A stretch of 43,509 nucleotides of DNA from JACVRM01 sp046262315 (GTDB taxonomy: Bacteria > Actinomycetota > Thermoleophilia > Gaiellales > Gaiellaceae), in assembly GCA_046262315.1 (NCBI GenBank), contig JBHEMZ010000033.1:1-43509 (forward strand), read 5' to 3'. How positions within the stretch are numbered: position 1 is the first letter of the stretch; every line of letters begins with the position of its first letter. A model generated the notes under the pieces. The model searched no databases. It saw only the letters and a list, made by a program, of their open reading frames with translations, and was not told the DNA's origin. Both the position numbers and the translations under genes were made by a program. This document shows, piece by piece, positions 31,202 to 38,871 of the stretch.

Positions 31202-32151
31202 TCGTGACCGTCACGATGAACGCGGCGCTCGACCGCACCCTGACCGTGCCCAACCTCCAGCTCGGCCATCGCCACCGAACCAGCGCCACGCTCACCCAGG
31301 CGGGCGGCAAGGGCATCAACGTCGCCCGAGCACTCAAGCGCTTCGACGTGCCCGTGGTCGCGACCGGCCTGGCCGGCGGGGGCACCGGCATGCGGATCGT
31401 CGAAGAGCTGACGAACGAGGCGATCCTCCACGACCTCGTCCGCATCCGCGACAACTCGCGCACGTCGACGGCGATCGTCGATCCGATGGCCGGCACGTAC
31501 ACGGAGATCTACGAGTGGGGACCGCATGTCGAGCCGGACGAGCTCGATGTGCTGCGCGAGAAGATCCGCTACCTCGCCGGCTCGGCTGAGTTCGTCGTCT
31601 TCGCGGGCTCGCTGCCGCGCGGGGTCGAGAACTCCTTCTACGCCGAGATGATCCGCGAGCTCAACCGGCGGGGAGTGCAGACAGTGCTCGACTCGGAGGG
31701 CGAGCCGCTTCGACTCGGCGTCGAGGCGGAGCCCGTACTTGTCTCCCCGAACGTCCGCGAGGCGGAGGCGCTCGTCGGCCAGGAGTTCGCACAGGAGGAG
31801 GACTACCTTCACGCGCTCGACCGAATAGCCGAGCTCGGGGCCCGCAACGTTCTCATCACGCAGGAGAGCGGCTGTTACGCGCTCCTGCGTGAGGAGCGCC
31901 AGCGGCGGCGGCTGCGCGCGGTGGCGCCGCAGGTAGAGGTGGTCTCCGGCGTCGGGTCGGGCGACGTGCTGCTCGCCGCCTTCATCGCAGCGAGGCAGAA
32001 GCAACGGACGGGCGAGGAGGCCCTGCGTGCCGCCGTGGCGGCGGGCACTGCATCCACGCTCGAGGTCGGCGCCGGCCGCTTCGACGACCGCGACGCGACA
32101 AGACTCGCCGGCGCGGTCGAGCTCACGGAGCTCGACCCGGTGGCGTCGTGA
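31198..32151 (+). CDS. PfkB-family sugar kinase, 1-phosphofructokinase-like
   Basis: A 317-residue ribokinase-fold kinase. VTMNAALDRTLTV and GGKGINVARALKRF are substrate-side motifs shared by 1-phosphofructokinase, tagatose-6-phosphate kinase and Pfk-2; GVGSGDVLLAAFIAA contains the catalytic Asp of the anion hole. Substrate choice among phosphorylated hexoses cannot be settled by eye, and no PTS genes lie nearby. It is translationally coupled to the carboxypeptidase gene by GTGA. Confidence 0.85.
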   Translation: MIVTVTMNAALDRTLTVPNLQLGHRHRTSATLTQAGGKGINVARALKRFDVPVVATGLAGGGTGMRIVEELTNEAILHDLVRIRDNSRTSTAIVDPMAGTYTEIYEWGPHVEPDELDVLREKIRYLAGSAEFVVFAGSLPRGVENSFYAEMIRELNRRGVQTVLDSEGEPLRLGVEAEPVLVSPNVREAEALVGQEFAQEEDYLHALDRIAELGARNVLITQESGCYALLREERQRRRLRAVAPQVEVVSGVGSGDVLLAAFIAARQKQRTGEEALRAAVAAGTASTLEVGAGRFDDRDATRLAGAVELTELDPVAS

Positions 32152-32209
32152 GGCGCTGGTAGCATCACTGAGCACCTTTGAGAGTTCGCGTGACAGGCGA
32201 CCACTTCGG

Positions 32210-32234
32210 CCCAGGCGACCGGCAGGCGCCTGGG
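32210..32234 (+). promoter_or_regulatory. Hairpin in the guaB leader
   Basis: CCCAGGCG and CGCCTGGG form an 8-bp stem with a 9-base loop, ending 25 bases before the guaB start. Upstream, TAGCAT (32159-32164) could be the -10, giving a leader of about 90 bases. The hairpin could regulate guaB or end transcripts from upstream; it matches no riboswitch I know. Confidence 0.4.
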
Positions 32235-32259
32235 ATGCGTGCTTTCTTGGAGCAGTTCC

Positions 32260-33774
32260 GTGGACGTTGAGCTGCGGCCGCAGGACGTCGAGCGGCTGCT
32301 TGCGCTCGAGCGCAAGTTCGCCCGCGAGGGCCTGACGTTCGACGACGTGCTGCTCGAGCCGGCCGCATCCGAGGTGCTGCCAGACGACGTCTCGACGACG
32401 ACCTGCTTTACGCCGCGCATCCCGCTTGCGATCCCGGTCGTGTCCGCCGCGATGGACACCGTCACGGAGTCGCGTCTTGCGATCGCGCTCGCGCGCGAAG
32501 GTGGCATCGGGGTGCTCCACCGCAACCTGCCGATCGAGGCCCAGGTCGCCGAGGTCGACAAGGTGAAGCGCTCGGAGTCCGGGATGATCGTCGAGCCCGT
32601 GACGCTGCGCGCGGACGACCGCGTCACGGACGCGTTGGCGCTGATGGAGCGCTACGCGATCTCGGGCGTCCCGATCGTGGACGAGGAGGGCCGGCTCGTC
32701 GGGATCCTGACGAACCGCGATCTCCGGTTCCGCGACGAGGCCGACGTGCCCGTGAGCACGCTGATGACCTCGTCGGACCTGGTGACCGCGCCCGTCGGGA
32801 CGACGCTCGACGAGGCGCGCGCGATCTTCGGCCGTCACCGGATCGAGAAGCTGCCGGTTGTCGACGCCGACGGGCGGCTGCGCGGGCTCATCACGGTGAA
32901 GGACATTCAGCGGCGCATCGACTATCCGCTCTCCACCAAGGACGAGCAGGGTCGGCTTCGCGTCGCGGCGGCCGTCGGCGTCGGGCCTGACGCGGTCGAG
33001 CGCGCAGCGGCACTCGTGGATGCGGGCGTCGACGCGCTGGTGCTCGACACCGCGCACGGCCATTCGAGCGGCGTGCTCGAGATGGCGCGACGGCTCAAGG
33101 ACAGCTTCGACGTCGATCTGGTCGCAGGCAACGTCGCGACCGCGGAGGGCGCGGAGGCACTCGTCAAGGCGGGCGCGGACGCCGTGAAGGCCGGAGTAGG
33201 GCCTGGGTCGATCTGCACGACTCGCGTCGTCGCGGGCGTGGGCGTGCCGCAGGTCACCGCCATCCACGATGCCGCCCGGGTCGCGGCCCGCCACGGCGCG
33301 ACCGTGATCGCCGACGGAGGCATGACGAGTTCCGGGGACGTCGCGAAGGCGATCGCCGCCGGGGCCGACGCGGTCATGCTCGGCTCGCTGCTCGCAGGCA
33401 CCGACGAGGCGCCCGGTGATGTCGTCGTCGCCCAGGGCGAGCGCTTCAAGGAGTACCGCGGCATGGGCTCCCTCGGAGCGATGAAGGCGCGAGGCGGCGG
33501 CTACTCCAAGGATCGGTACTTCCAGGGGGACGTCGAGGACAGCGCCAACCTCGTCCCCGCGGGCGTCGAGGGCCGCGTTCCGTACAAAGGTCCAGTGCGG
33601 CACGTCATCCGCCAACTCGTCGGGGGCCTGCGCCAGGCGATGGGCTACACCGGCGCGGAGACCGTTGAGCAGCTGAAGGAGGCCCACTTCGTGCGCATCA
33701 CGGGCGCCGGCCTGCGGGAAAGCCACCCGCACGACATCACGATCACCAAGGAGGCGCCGAACTATCGCCGCTGA
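32260..33774 (+). CDS. guaB: IMP dehydrogenase
   Basis: A 504-residue enzyme oxidising IMP to XMP, the committed step to GMP. The TIM barrel is split by a pair of CBS domains (about 112-222: MIVEPVTLRADDRVTDALAL, VSTLMTSSDLVTAP). Catalytic Cys319 lies in GVGPGSICTTRVV, and the mobile flap region EGRVPYKGPV follows. LTFDDVLLEPAASEVLP is the standard N-terminus. GTG 32260 is preferred for GGAG eight or nine bases upstream; GTG 32239 would add seven residues. Confidence 0.96.
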   Translation: MDVELRPQDVERLLALERKFAREGLTFDDVLLEPAASEVLPDDVSTTTCFTPRIPLAIPVVSAAMDTVTESRLAIALAREGGIGVLHRNLPIEAQVAEVDKVKRSESGMIVEPVTLRADDRVTDALALMERYAISGVPIVDEEGRLVGILTNRDLRFRDEADVPVSTLMTSSDLVTAPVGTTLDEARAIFGRHRIEKLPVVDADGRLRGLITVKDIQRRIDYPLSTKDEQGRLRVAAAVGVGPDAVERAAALVDAGVDALVLDTAHGHSSGVLEMARRLKDSFDVDLVAGNVATAEGAEALVKAGADAVKAGVGPGSICTTRVVAGVGVPQVTAIHDAARVAARHGATVIADGGMTSSGDVAKAIAAGADAVMLGSLLAGTDEAPGDVVVAQGERFKEYRGMGSLGAMKARGGGYSKDRYFQGDVEDSANLVPAGVEGRVPYKGPVRHVIRQLVGGLRQAMGYTGAETVEQLKEAHFVRITGAGLRESHPHDITITKEAPNYRR

Positions 33775-33781
33775 GGACTTA

Positions 33782-35377
33782 GTGGCTCAGAGCCACAAAG
33801 TCGTTTCGCTCGACGCGGCTCGCGACCCGCGCGAGGAGCGGCCCGTGCTCGTGATCGATCTGGGCGGCCAGTACTCGCAGCTGATCGCGCGGCGCGTCCG
33901 CGAGTGCCGCGTCTACTCGGAGCTCGTCCCGCACGGGACTCCGGTGGAAGCCCTGCGCGCTCGGCGGCCGCGCGCACTCGTGCTGAGCGGCGGCCCGGCC
34001 TCGGTCTACGCGGACGGCGCCCCTCGCGTGGACCCGCGGCTCTTCGAGCTCGGCGTGCCTACGCTCGGCATCTGCTACGGCATGCAGCTCATGGCCCAGG
34101 AGCTCGGTGGCGCGGTCGAGCGCACTGGCGCTTCGGAGTTCGGGCGCACGGACCTGCGCGCCGGCGAGGGAGCGCTCTTCGCGGGTCTCGCCGACGAGCA
34201 GACCGTCTGGATGAGCCACCGCGACGCGGTCACCGCCCCGCCTGCGGGCGCGCGGGTGACCGCTGGCTCTCCGTCGACGCCGATCGCGGCCTTCGAGGAC
34301 GAGGCGCGCGGCCTCTACGGCGTCCAGTTCCACCCGGAGGTCGTGCACACGCCGGCTGGGACGGACATGCTCAAGAACTTCCTCTACAACGTCGCCGCCG
34401 CGCCGCCCTCGTGGACACCAGCGGCCGTCATCGAGGAGCAAGTCGAGCGGATCCGCGCGCAGGTGGGCGGGGCGCGCGTCATCTGCGGGCTCTCGGGCGG
34501 CGTCGACTCCGCCGTCGCCGCGCTGCTCGTGCGCAAGGCGATCGGCGACCAGCTCGTCTGCGTCTTCGTCGACCACGGCCTCTTGCGCAAGGACGAGGCC
34601 CTCCAGGTCGTGGAGACATTCGGTGGCCACTTCCACGTTCCGCTCGTCCACGTCGATGCGCAGGAGCGCTTCCTCGGGAGGCTGCGCGGCGTCGACGACC
34701 CGGAGGAGAAGCGCCGCCGGGTCGGCGAGGAGTTCATCCGCGTCTTCGAGGAGGAGGCGCGCCGGCTCGGCGACGTGCGCTACCTAGTGCAGGGCACGCT
34801 CTACTCGGACGTGATCGAGTCGGGCGGGCTCGGAGGCGTGCAGGACGGTGTCGCGGCGACGATCAAGTCGCACCACAACGTCGGCGGCCTCCCGGAGAAC
34901 ATGGACTTCGAGCTCGTCGAGCCGCTGCGGCTGCTCTTCAAGGACGAGGTGCGGCGCGTGGGCGAGGAGCTCGGCCTACCTGAGCGCATGGTGTGGCGCC
35001 AGCCGTTCCCCGGCCCTGGGCTCGCCATCCGCATCATCGGCGAGGTCACCGAGGAGCGGCTCGAGACGCTGCGCGAGGCCGACGCCATCCTCCAGGAAGA
35101 GATCCGGCGCGCAGGCCTCTACCGCGACCTGTGGCAGAGCTTCGCCGTGCTGCCGGCCATCCGCTCGGTCGGCGTGCAGGGCGACGAGCGCACGTACGCG
35201 TACCCGATCGTGATCCGCGCGGTCACCTCCGAGGACGCGATGACCGCCGACTGGGCGCGCCTGCCGTACGACCTGCTCGAGACGGTCACGAGCCGCATGG
35301 TCAACGAGCTTCCGGCCGTGAACCGAGTCTGCCTCGACCTCTCGTCGAAGCCGCCGGCCACCATCGAGTGGGAGTAG
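33782..35377 (+). CDS. guaA: GMP synthase (glutamine-hydrolysing)
   Basis: A 531-residue two-part enzyme converting XMP to GMP. The glutaminase half has Cys98 (GICYGMQLMAQ), His184 and Glu186 (FHPEV). The synthetase half has the pyrophosphatase loop SGGVDS (238-243) and ends with the dimerisation domain (PFPGPGLAIRIIGEV, then KPPATIEWE at the very end). It starts at GTG seven bases after guaB and is clearly co-transcribed with it. The first 20 residues are a short extra N-terminus. Confidence 0.97.
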   Translation: MAQSHKVVSLDAARDPREERPVLVIDLGGQYSQLIARRVRECRVYSELVPHGTPVEALRARRPRALVLSGGPASVYADGAPRVDPRLFELGVPTLGICYGMQLMAQELGGAVERTGASEFGRTDLRAGEGALFAGLADEQTVWMSHRDAVTAPPAGARVTAGSPSTPIAAFEDEARGLYGVQFHPEVVHTPAGTDMLKNFLYNVAAAPPSWTPAAVIEEQVERIRAQVGGARVICGLSGGVDSAVAALLVRKAIGDQLVCVFVDHGLLRKDEALQVVETFGGHFHVPLVHVDAQERFLGRLRGVDDPEEKRRRVGEEFIRVFEEEARRLGDVRYLVQGTLYSDVIESGGLGGVQDGVAATIKSHHNVGGLPENMDFELVEPLRLLFKDEVRRVGEELGLPERMVWRQPFPGPGLAIRIIGEVTEERLETLREADAILQEEIRRAGLYRDLWQSFAVLPAIRSVGVQGDERTYAYPIVIRAVTSEDAMTADWARLPYDLLETVTSRMVNELPAVNRVCLDLSSKPPATIEWE

Positions 35378-35476
35378 GCCGGCGAGGGACCGCGGCGATG
35401 CTGCGCGACCGGGCGGGAAGAACGCTACGCGGCCGTCCTGTCTACATGGTCGGGCCGAATCGCATTTCTTGGCATC

Positions 35477-35496
35477 GCGGCCGCGGTAGCGGCCGC
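35477..35496. terminator. GC hairpin downstream of guaA
   Basis: GCGGCCGC, four bases, GCGGCCGC: an 8-bp stem about 100 bases after guaA, between convergent guaA and the DedA gene. No T-tract. Region 35378-35600 holds this and the next hairpin but no convincing gene. Confidence 0.35.
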
Positions 35497-35516
35497 AACG
35501 CACGCCGTGCCGGGGC

Positions 35517-35543
35517 GAGTCTCGCCAGCCGGTTGCGAGACTC
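35517..35543. terminator. Bidirectional hairpin between guaA and the DedA gene
   Basis: GAGTCTCGC and GCGAGACTC, perfect 9-bp arms with a 9-base loop, followed by a small CTAGC/GCTAG hairpin. Its place between convergent genes suggests a terminator for both strands. Confidence 0.5.
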
Positions 35544-35600
35544 CTAGCCTCGCTAGCAGTTCGCGAGCCGCTGCTCGACCCTCGTCGCCAACCCGGCGGC

Positions 35601-36431
35601 TCAGCGCGGTGGCCGCCGTCGCCTCCTCCTGCCGAGCAGGCGCAGCACGCGTAGCCGCAGGCGCGCCCTCGAGGTCCGGCCGTGCAGCAGCCGGTAAGCA
35701 CCGAAGACGAGCCCGGCGAGGGCGACGAACGCCAGCAGGCCCAGATTCCCCCGTTTGGCGATCTCGAGCGCCTGGTCGAGGCTCCGCCAGAAGACGTAGC
35801 CGAGCGCCACGAACGCAGCGCTCCAGAGCCCCGCCCCCAGGAGCGACGCCCCGAGGAACCGGGTGTAGGGCACCCGGGAAGCGCCGGCCACGAACGGGGC
35901 GAGAGCCCGGACGAAGCCGATGAAGCGGCCGACCACGATCGTCTTGCCCCCGTGGCGGTTGAAGAAGCGCTCCACCGACTCGAAGCGGCTGCGAGTGACC
36001 TTGATGCGCGGGCCGTGGCGAAACGCCCAACCGCGTCCGAGGCGGCGGCCGAGCACGTAGCCCGTCGAGTCGCCGAGCGCGGCGCACGCCCAAACGACGA
36101 CGACGAGCCAGACCGGGTCGATCTCGCCGTGGCCGGCTACCACGCCGCCGAACACGACGGCCAGCTCTCCGGGCGCCACGAGCCCCACGAAGGCCGCCGT
36201 CTCCGCAAAGGCAAGACCGCCGACCAGCACGTAGGTCCAGCGCCCGAGCCGGGACGCGAGCTCCTCGAGGATCGTCTCCAGGCTCGGCAGCTCGATGACG
36301 CCGCTGCTGTAGACCGCGAAGGCCGCGGCGGCTGCAACGGCGGCGGCAGCGATGCGGCGGCGACCGCGGCGGAACAGGACCGCCGCGGCGATCACGCATG
36401 CGGCGGCGATGACGAGCGGAACCGGTCTCAT
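35601..36431 (-). CDS. DedA-family membrane protein
   Basis: A 276-residue protein of the DedA/SNARE-associated family, which includes lipid-scramblase-like flippases such as UptA. LETILEELASRLGRWTYVLVGGLAF, ETAAFVGLVAPGELAVVFGG, ALGDSTGYVLGRRLG, GGKTIVVGRFIGFVRALAPFVAG and LLGAGLWSAAFVALGYVFW are classic family sections. Two extra helices lie at the N-terminus, and the C-terminus is a strongly basic Arg-rich tail. ATG 36431 is chosen because the extra 37 residues from 36542 would be Pro/Arg-rich and run up against the start of the divergent MFS gene. Confidence 0.88.
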   Translation of the reverse strand: MRPVPLVIAAACVIAAAVLFRRGRRRIAAAAVAAAAAFAVYSSGVIELPSLETILEELASRLGRWTYVLVGGLAFAETAAFVGLVAPGELAVVFGGVVAGHGEIDPVWLVVVVWACAALGDSTGYVLGRRLGRGWAFRHGPRIKVTRSRFESVERFFNRHGGKTIVVGRFIGFVRALAPFVAGASRVPYTRFLGASLLGAGLWSAAFVALGYVFWRSLDQALEIAKRGNLGLLAFVALAGLVFGAYRLLHGRTSRARLRLRVLRLLGRRRRRRPPR

Positions 36432-36541
36432 CTCAGCGTACGGTGCCAGCCGCTCGCCCGGCGCCGTCACTCGATCGCGTCCGCCGCCGGGCGCCGGCCG
36501 TCGCACCGCGGCGCGCGGGAGTGCCGGCGTGGGTTGATTCA

Positions 36542-37765
36542 ATGGCCAGGGTGAGCGGCTACCCCGTCACGCGAAACGTGCTGCTGCTCGCGGCCGGGCT
36601 CGTCTGCCTGTCCGGGATGTTCCAGCTCGCCGTCGCGGTGGCGACGGTCACGCTCGTGCTGGTGACCGGCATCGAGGGCATCCTCGGCCTCGGCCCTGCC
36701 ATCTTCCTCGTCTCGAGCGCGCTCGCGGCCGGGCCAGCGGGGCGCGCCATGGACCGCTTCGGCCGCATGCCGGTCATCCGCGCGGGCTTCGCGGCCGGGG
36801 TCGTCGGGGGAATGCTGACGGCCGCGGGGTGCGCGCTCGACAGCTGGCTGCTCGTCATCCCGGGCTTCGCGTTCGCAGGCGCCGCGGCTGGGATCGTGCT
36901 GCTCTCGCGCGCGGCCGCCGCCGAGATGTTCCCGCCCTCCCGGCGGGCGCGCGGCATGTCCTTCGTGCTCTTCGGGGCCGTGTTCGGGGCGCTGCTCGGG
37001 CCGTTCCTCTTCGGTCCGCTCTTCGCCGGCAAGGAGCTCGACACGGACGCTCTCGTCGTGCCGTGGCTCGCCGCCGGCGCGATCATGGTGGCGGGGCTCG
37101 TGATCGCCTTCCTCGTGCGGCCCGACCCGATGGCGATCGCCGGCACGCACGAGACCGACGACCGCTCCGCCGCGCCCCTGCGCGAGATCGTCCGCCGGCC
37201 GGGCGTTCCGGCCGCGCTGGCGGCCGCGACGACCAGCTTCGCGGTCATGGTCGGCGTCATGAACCTGACGGGGTACGTGGCCATCGAGCACGGCCACGAG
37301 CAGAGCCATGTCTTCCGCATCATCAGCGCGCACATCGTCGGCATGTACGGGCTCGTCATCGTGGTCGGCGACCTCGTCGACCGCATCGGGCGGCGCCGTG
37401 CGATCGTCGGCGGGCTCGCGCTCATGGCCGCTTCTACGCTGGCGCTCGCGTGGCTCGAGAGCCTCGTCGGCATGTCGGCGGCTCTGTTCGGGCTCGGGCT
37501 GGGGTGGAACCTGTCCTTCGTGGCCGCGACGACCGAGCTGATCGCGCTGACGGCCGCGTCGGAGCGCGGACGGCTCGTTGGCTTCTCCGACCTTCTCTCG
37601 GCGCTGACCGGCGCGGCGCTGGCGCTCCTCGGCGGGCTGACCTTCACCGAGCTGGGGACGACAGGTCTCTCGATCGGCGCGACGGTTATCGCCGTCATCC
37701 CTGCACTCGCCCTCGTGGCGTATCGCAGGCTGCTGAGACCTGCCCTCGCACCCGCCTCCGAGTAG
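36542..37765 (+). CDS. MFS transporter
   Basis: A 407-residue major facilitator with about twelve membrane helices. The loop after helix 2, GRAMDRFGRMPVIRAG, is the MFS signature, repeated as DRIGRRRAIVGG in the second half. A central cytoplasmic loop (about 195-225: FLVRPDPMAIAGTHETDDRS) splits the halves. Family resemblance is to drug/metabolite efflux transporters; the substrate is unknown. It is divergent from the DedA gene with about 110 bases between starts. Confidence 0.85.
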   Translation: MARVSGYPVTRNVLLLAAGLVCLSGMFQLAVAVATVTLVLVTGIEGILGLGPAIFLVSSALAAGPAGRAMDRFGRMPVIRAGFAAGVVGGMLTAAGCALDSWLLVIPGFAFAGAAAGIVLLSRAAAAEMFPPSRRARGMSFVLFGAVFGALLGPFLFGPLFAGKELDTDALVVPWLAAGAIMVAGLVIAFLVRPDPMAIAGTHETDDRSAAPLREIVRRPGVPAALAAATTSFAVMVGVMNLTGYVAIEHGHEQSHVFRIISAHIVGMYGLVIVVGDLVDRIGRRRAIVGGLALMAASTLALAWLESLVGMSAALFGLGLGWNLSFVAATTELIALTAASERGRLVGFSDLLSALTGAALALLGGLTFTELGTTGLSIGATVIAVIPALALVAYRRLLRPALAPASE

Positions 37766-37806
37766 CTTTTTCCCCCTAGCTATCGCGCAACCAGCGGCCG
37801 CGCGAC

Positions 37807-37815
37807 TGCTACAAT
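37807..37815 (+). promoter_or_regulatory. Extended -10 promoter of rplM (TGCTACAAT)
   Basis: TACAAT at 37810-37815 preceded by TGC forms an extended -10; no good -35 is seen. The leader to the ATG at 37853 is about 30 bases. The leader has no strong Shine-Dalgarno. Confidence 0.55.
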
Positions 37816-37852
37816 CCCGCGCCGGCGGGCGCATGGTCCGCCACTTCTCTAC

Positions 37853-38287
37853 ATGAAGACTTGGAATGCAAAGCCGGGCGCCGTCGAGCGCCGTTGGTAC
37901 GTCGTCGACGCGGACGGGCAGACGCTCGGGCGGCTCGCGACGCAGATCGCAGAAACGCTGCGCGGCAAGCGCAAGCCCGAGTACACGCCGCATGTGGACA
38001 CGGGGGATTTCGTGGTGGTCGTCAACGCCGAGAAGATCACCGTGACCGGTAACAAGCTCGACGACAAGCTCTACTACCGGCACTCGGGCTACCCGGGCGG
38101 CCTCCGCTCCCGAACGCTGCGCGAGCAACTCGATCGGCGGCCGACCGAGGTGATCCGCAAGGCGGTGCAGGGCATGCTGCCCCGCAACAGGCTCGGCCGC
38201 GCGCAGATCCGCAAGCTGAAGGTCTACGCCGGCCCCGAGCATCCGCACGTCGCGCAGGCGCCCCAGGAGCTCGAGGTACTGCGCTAA
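37853..38287 (+). CDS. rplM: 50S ribosomal protein L13
   Basis: A 144-residue large-subunit protein. KTWNAKPGAVERRWYVVDADGQ at the start, LGRLATQIAETLRGKRKPEYTPH, GDFVVVVNAEKITVTGNKLDDK and the RHSGYPGG motif are all in place. Its TAA overlaps the ATG of rpsI by one base, the near-universal rplM-rpsI pair. Confidence 0.98.
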   Translation: MKTWNAKPGAVERRWYVVDADGQTLGRLATQIAETLRGKRKPEYTPHVDTGDFVVVVNAEKITVTGNKLDDKLYYRHSGYPGGLRSRTLREQLDRRPTEVIRKAVQGMLPRNRLGRAQIRKLKVYAGPEHPHVAQAPQELEVLR

Positions 38288-38682
38288 TGGCCGAGCGCGC
38301 GCAGTACATGGGCACGGGCAAGCGCAAGACGTCGGTTGCACGCGTCATTCTGCGGCCCGGCGACGGCGCCACGTGGGTCAACGGGCGCACCGTTGAGGAG
38401 TATTTCCCGCGCACGTTCCACCGCGTGACAGTGATGGCACCCTTCAAGGTGGCGGGTCTCGAAGGCCGATACGACCTGCGCGTGCGCGTCCACGGTGGTG
38501 GCCCGACCGGCCAGGCTGACGCCGTCCGCCATGGCATCGCCCGCGCGCTCGTCGAGGCCGACCCGGAGCTGCGCGTCTTGCTGAAGCGCGAGGGCTTTCT
38601 CGCCCGCGACGCACGCGTGGTGGAGCGCAAGAAGGCCGGCCTGCACAAGGCGCGCAAGGCACCGCAGTTCAGCAAGCGCTGA
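38287..38682 (+). CDS. rpsI: 30S ribosomal protein S9
   Basis: A 131-residue small-subunit protein. GTGKRKTSVARVILRPGDG at the N-terminus, GGGPTGQADAVRHGIARAL in the middle and the end KAGLHKARKAPQFSKR, whose last residues reach the P-site tRNA, are diagnostic. Overlaps rplM by one base. Confidence 0.98.
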   Translation: MAERAQYMGTGKRKTSVARVILRPGDGATWVNGRTVEEYFPRTFHRVTVMAPFKVAGLEGRYDLRVRVHGGGPTGQADAVRHGIARALVEADPELRVLLKREGFLARDARVVERKKAGLHKARKAPQFSKR

Positions 38683-38787
38683 ACCGGCCCTCGGCGTCCG
38701 CCCGCCAATCCGTTGCGCGCGCTGTTCCTGCGGCGCAAACCTGTCGCGATTTCGGTACAGAGGACTCGTCTGCGCGGGACACGACCT

Positions 38788-38798
38788 GGGTCTGACCC
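38788..38798. repeat. Palindromic element GGGTCTGACCC (copy 2)
   Basis: The reverse complement of the element at 22673-22683, here in the 189-base region between rpsI and glmM. Apart from this and the glmM -10 nothing is seen in 38683-38871. Confidence 0.45.
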
Positions 38799-38856
38799 TC
38801 GAGGTGTGGCGGATGAGTGACCGTTTTTCAACACCGCGGGCGCCGGGATCCGGCTT

Positions 38857-38862
38857 TAGGGT
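38857..38862 (+). promoter_or_regulatory. -10 hexamer TAGGGT before glmM
   Basis: TAGGGT, identical to the HU -10, lies nine bases before the ATG at 38872. No Shine-Dalgarno and no room for a normal leader. Confidence 0.45.
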
Positions 38863-38871
38863 GGCTCGCCC

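Noticed and set aside
31069..33732. 887-codon open frame opposite the PfkB-kinase and guaB genes
   Set aside because: It spans two well-identified genes on the other strand, and its product is a His/Arg/Asp-rich mirror with no domain.
35398..35547. Possible 49-codon gene after guaA
   Set aside because: Arg-rich, no ribosome site, overlaps both hairpins, no recognisable motif.
36539..38341. 600-codon open frame opposite the MFS and rplM genes
   Set aside because: Repetitive Arg/Asp/Glu/His composition typical of an antisense frame; it covers rplM.
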